Positions 5,664 to 8,648 of a stretch of DNA of 8,648 bases are shown here, one piece after another; position 1 is the first letter of the stretch; each line of letters opens with the position of its first letter. Made by a program: the position numbers and the translations under genes. Origin of the DNA: an uncultured Armatimonadota bacterium (GTDB lineage Bacteria; Armatimonadota; UBA5829; DTJY01); NCBI GenBank assembly GCA_937875395.1, contig CALNCU010000179.1, positions 1 through 8,648 of the forward strand, in the 5' to 3' direction. Below the pieces are notes generated by a model. The model was not told where the DNA came from, did no database searches, and saw nothing but the letters and a program-made list of their open reading frames with translations.

Positions 5664-7436
5664 CTATGTCCAGCCTTCAAACTGTGCATGGAAGAGGTTG
5701 CTGTAGAGGCCGCCTTTTTTAAGCAGCTCGTTGTGATTGCCGCTCTCTGCAATAACCCCGTCTCTCATAAGGATAATCTTGTCGGCTTCCGTAATTGTGG
5801 AGAGCCGGTGGGCCACTACAAATGCGGTTCTGCCCTCCAGCAGCTTCCCCAGTGCCGCCTGTACCTCCTGCTCCGTTTTGGTGTCTACGCTGGAGGTTGC
5901 CTCATCAAGCACCAGTATCCGCGGATCGGCTAAAAGGGCACGGGTAAAGGAGAGTATCTGTTTTTGGCCGGTGGATAGTTCCCATCCGCCTTCATTTATC
6001 TGCGTGTCATAGCCCTTCTGCATATTAATAATAAAATTATGTGCGCCAACTGCTTTGGCGGCGGCCTCTACTTCTGCATCCGTGGCATTAAGGCGCCCGT
6101 ACCGTATATTCTCCCTTATTGTGCCGGGGAAGAGGAAGCACTCTTGCAATACTACTCCCATCTGGCTTCGCAGAGATTTTATGGTGACGTTCCTTATATC
6201 TATATCGTCTGTAAGTATGGCGCCGCCTGTTACATCGTATTGGCGGGCAATAAGGCTTACTATGGTTGTTTTGCCGGCGCCCGTGGGGCCTACAATTGCC
6301 ACTGTCTCTCCGGCGTTGGCGGTGAAGTTTATGCCTTTTAGTATAGGCGTTTCATCGTAGCCGAAATGCACGTCTTTAAACTCTACCTTTCCGTGGAGAG
6401 GGGGGAGGTTTAAGGCGTTCTTTCTATCTATAATATCCGGCTTGGTATCCAGAATTTCAAATATGCGCTCTGCACCAGCCATTGCCGCCTGAAGCACTGC
6501 GTAGAACTCCCCCATGGCTGTGACGGGGGTGTAGAAGAGTCCTATGTAGGCCAGGAAGGCCACAAATCCTCCAATAGTTAATTGGCCCCGGGCAACCTGC
6601 ATGCCTCCGTACCAAAAGACTATTGCCAGGCCTATGATTGTTGCAAACTCTATAAGAGAACTGAACGTGGATGACAGTATTATGGATCTCATCACGGCGT
6701 TGCTGCTACTTCTGTTCTTTCGTTTAAACTTGAGCAGGGTGTCGCGTTCCCGGGCGAAGCTTTTTACCACCCTTACGCCGGAGACGTTTTCTGCCACTGC
6801 AGCGGTTACCGTTGCCGCCTTTGCCCTTACCTCCCTGTGCATCTTTCTTACCTTTGCCCTAAGCACCACGGTGATGAATCCTATTACGGGGAGCAGGGTA
6901 AAAGTGAGCAGGGTGAGCGACCAGTTCATTTTAAGCATTACAAACGCTACGCCTATGGTAGTGAAGATGTTTGTTATAAGGGCTATGGCGCCGGAAGTTA
7001 TTAAGGCGTCCAGGGAGGCTACATCGCCCATAAGCCGGGATATAATTCGCCCTATCTCCCGTTTGTTGAAGAAGTCCAGGGAGAGGCTTTGTATGTGCCG
7101 GAAGAGGCTGTTTCTTATGTTGTTTGTTACGTTCTGGGAGAGGGCGGCAAGGGAGACGGCCTGCATGTACTGGATGCCCCACCTGAATACATAGAGGAGT
7201 ATGTAGGCTGCGGCTGTGCCCGTAAGAACCGTTACGTTCCCCTGGGTGATTCCATCATCTATGGCTATCTTAAAGAGAAAGGGCTTTGCCACGTTTGTGG
7301 CGGCCGTAATTACAAGCATTACAAGCGCAAAGAGAAACAACTGCCTGTAGGGCAGCATAAACTCCATCGCGCGTTTTGTAAGCTGGGAATCAAACGCCTT
7401 TGTTGCTACTTCATCATCGTGCGTTTTACCTGCCAT
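5664..7436 (-). CDS. ABC exporter half-transporter, catalytic-site subunit (YheH/TM288-like)
   Basis: The 590-residue protein has an exporter membrane domain (about six helices, residues 33-315) fused to an ATPase domain (about 350-585). Walker A GPTGAGKT is at 383-390, the Q-loop Gln at 431, the signature LSTGQ at 487-491, Walker B ILVLDE at 507-512 with catalytic Glu512, and the switch His at 543. The second signature Gly is replaced by Thr. The N-terminal stretch DEVATKAFDSQLTKR resembles the region before the first helix in the YheH/TM288 half of heterodimeric exporters. With the gene just upstream it should form an inner-membrane drug or lipid exporter; the substrate cannot be inferred. 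I chose ATG 7436 (GGAAGG eight bases upstream), which overlaps the upstream gene by 11 bases. A start at 7541 would add 35 residues that merely overprint the neighbour. Confidence 0.93.
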   Translation of the reverse strand: MAGKTHDDEVATKAFDSQLTKRAMEFMLPYRQLFLFALVMLVITAATNVAKPFLFKIAIDDGITQGNVTVLTGTAAAYILLYVFRWGIQYMQAVSLAALSQNVTNNIRNSLFRHIQSLSLDFFNKREIGRIISRLMGDVASLDALITSGAIALITNIFTTIGVAFVMLKMNWSLTLLTFTLLPVIGFITVVLRAKVRKMHREVRAKAATVTAAVAENVSGVRVVKSFARERDTLLKFKRKNRSSSNAVMRSIILSSTFSSLIEFATIIGLAIVFWYGGMQVARGQLTIGGFVAFLAYIGLFYTPVTAMGEFYAVLQAAMAGAERIFEILDTKPDIIDRKNALNLPPLHGKVEFKDVHFGYDETPILKGINFTANAGETVAIVGPTGAGKTTIVSLIARQYDVTGGAILTDDIDIRNVTIKSLRSQMGVVLQECFLFPGTIRENIRYGRLNATDAEVEAAAKAVGAHNFIINMQKGYDTQINEGGWELSTGQKQILSFTRALLADPRILVLDEATSSVDTKTEQEVQAALGKLLEGRTAFVVAHRLSTITEADKIILMRDGVIAESGNHNELLKKGGLYSNLFHAQFEGWT

Positions 7437-8648
7437 GTGTGCGGCCTTCCATAACCGGCGCGGCGCCCTCTGCATCCTGCCCGGATAACTGAATATGGTA
7501 TATCTGTGAGTAGAGCCCGCCTGCATTTGCAAGATCATCATGCCTGCCCGTTTCTACTATCCTGCCGCCGTCTAAAACCACTATCCGGTCTGCGTGCTTT
7601 ACCGTGGATATTCTGTGGGCTATTATAAAGACTGTGCGGGCTTTTGCAACGGATTTCAGCTCTTTGTGAATCATAAGCTCTGTTTCCGTATCCAGCGCAC
7701 TGGTGGAATCGTCCAGAATAAGGATGGCGGGGTCTTTTAAGAGCGCCCTTGCAATGGATATGCGCTGCTTCTGCCCGCCGGAAAGGTTTACGCCGCGTTC
7801 CCCTACAACCGTTTCGTAGTTTTCCGGCAGGGACATTATGTAATTGTGAATATTTGCTATCTTTGCGGCGTTCTGTACCTCTGTCAATGTGGCTCCCGGA
7901 TGGGCAAAGGCTATGTTCTCCCGGATGGTGGCGTTAAAGAGGAATGTCTCCTGCGCCACCAACCCTATATGTCTTCTAAGGCTGGCGGCGCGGTAATCTC
8001 TTATGTCTGTTTCATCTATAAGCACCTTGCCTTCCGTGGCATCATAGAAACGGGAGATAAGGTTGACTATGGAGGATTTGCCGGATCCGGTGGGCCCCAT
8101 TATTGCCACCATCTCTCCGGGCAGGGCTTCAAAGCTGATATCCATGAGCGCATTTCTGCCACTCTTGTATGCAAGGGAGACATGTTTAAATTCTACGTGC
8201 CCCCTGGTGTGATTAAGCTCTTTTTTTCCGTCGCGCAGATGGGTTTCCTGCCTGGTGAGCAGTATTTCATTTATTCTATCGGCCGCTGCAATGGCGTTTT
8301 GAAGCATGGATATAGTCCATCCTATAAGGCTTACGGGGCCTACCAGAATGGTCAGGTACGTGTTGAATGCCACCAGCTCCCCCAGGGTGAGGGTGCCGTT
8401 TAACACCTGCATTCCTCCGTACCAGAGCACAAATGTGGTGCCGGTGGCCGCCGCAAAATCCATAAGCGGGCCGTAAAAGGCGCCCAGCTTTGCAATCTTT
8501 AATTGCAGGCGGAACCGTTCCCTGCCTATCTCCTCAAACTTGCTTATCTCAAAGTCTTCGCGGGCGAATGCCTTTACTACCTTGATCCCCATGACGTTCT
8601 GCTGGATTGCGGAGGTGAGCTTGCCTATGATGTTTTGCAGGCTGGTGT
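7426..8648 (-). CDS. ABC exporter half-transporter, degenerate-site subunit (YheI/TM287-like), 5' end missing
   Basis: The frame stays open to the window edge, so the start and first membrane helices lie outside. The 406 visible residues begin TSLQNIIGKLTSAIQQNV and run into MGIKVVKAFARE, the coupling region of the exporter membrane domain. The last two helices follow, then the ATPase domain. In visible-residue numbering, Walker A GPTGSGKS is at 184-191, the Q-loop Gln at 232, an intact LSGGQ at 288-292, Walker B LILDD at 309-313 and the switch His at 344. The residue after the Walker B Asp is Asp313 instead of the catalytic Glu, as in TM287, BmrC and LmrC. With the overlapping downstream gene it should form an asymmetric heterodimer. 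An internal ATG at 8592 is not a true start because conserved coding sequence continues upstream of it. Confidence 0.94.
   Translation of the reverse strand, partial: TSLQNIIGKLTSAIQQNVMGIKVVKAFAREDFEISKFEEIGRERFRLQLKIAKLGAFYGPLMDFAAATGTTFVLWYGGMQVLNGTLTLGELVAFNTYLTILVGPVSLIGWTISMLQNAIAAADRINEILLTRQETHLRDGKKELNHTRGHVEFKHVSLAYKSGRNALMDISFEALPGEMVAIMGPTGSGKSSIVNLISRFYDATEGKVLIDETDIRDYRAASLRRHIGLVAQETFLFNATIRENIAFAHPGATLTEVQNAAKIANIHNYIMSLPENYETVVGERGVNLSGGQKQRISIARALLKDPAILILDDSTSALDTETELMIHKELKSVAKARTVFIIAHRISTVKHADRIVVLDGGRIVETGRHDDLANAGGLYSQIYHIQLSGQDAEGAAPVMEGRTHGR

Noticed and set aside
7437..7541. Extended start for the second ABC gene at 7541
   Set aside because: The extra 35 residues lie wholly within the end of the upstream ABC gene and look like overprinted sequence. 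ATG 7436 has a good ribosome site and matches family N-termini.
1..8648. Novel defence or mobile system, CRISPR array, insertion sequence or tRNA gene
   Set aside because: No direct repeat arrays, terminal inverted repeats, transposase or integrase motifs, or cloverleaf sequences were seen. Almost all of the window is accounted for by known housekeeping families.

Overview
The window reads as housekeeping chromosome from a bacterium of the Bacillota (Firmicutes) type with mid-range GC. The main support is the lysA / site-2 protease / scpA / scpB / D,D-carboxypeptidase / rluB gene order, which resembles a block found in clostridial relatives. Spore-formers often carry extra genes in this block (for example spmA and spmB between the carboxypeptidase and the pseudouridine synthase). 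None are present here, so a non-sporulating lineage such as the Negativicutes is plausible, but this is inference and genus cannot be called. Every complete gene is on the minus strand, so transcription runs from the right edge to the left.

Right part (8648 to 5664): two adjacent half-size ABC exporter genes. The first is cut by the window edge and the second overlaps its end by 11 bases. Their ATPase motifs are complementary. The first has Asp in place of the catalytic Glu but an intact LSGGQ. The second has the catalytic Glu but an altered LSTGQ. This is the pattern of a heterodimeric exporter with one degenerate and one active ATP site (TM287/288, BmrCD and LmrCD type).

Middle (5663 to 5517): a compact control region. 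A good sigma-70-type promoter (TTGACA, 17 bases, TAGACT with an extended TG) points at lysA. A hairpin followed by six T lies exactly where its transcript should begin. The hairpin may end the ABC transcript, act as an attenuator or 5' cap structure on the lysA mRNA, or both.

Left part (5516 to 163): lysA (last step of lysine synthesis, also draining the diaminopimelate used in peptidoglycan), then after a 121-base gap a small membrane zinc protease, scpA and scpB (condensin partners), a penicillin-binding D,D-carboxypeptidase and rluB. Spacing from the protease to rluB is tight (26 bases, 5 bases, a 4-base overlap, then a 95-base overlap), which suggests one transcript linking chromosome segregation, wall maturation and ribosome modification. 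The long carboxypeptidase/rluB overlap encodes an Arg-rich cytoplasmic tail in one frame and the S4 RNA-binding domain in another.

Extreme left (1 to 162): the probable tail of a plus-strand gene followed by a very strong, strand-specific intrinsic terminator, so the minus-strand block converges with a plus-strand unit here. I found no tRNA, rRNA, CRISPR array, insertion sequence or prophage, and no convincing unknown system. The most interesting points are the lysA leader, the overprinted carboxypeptidase tail and the asymmetric ABC pair.
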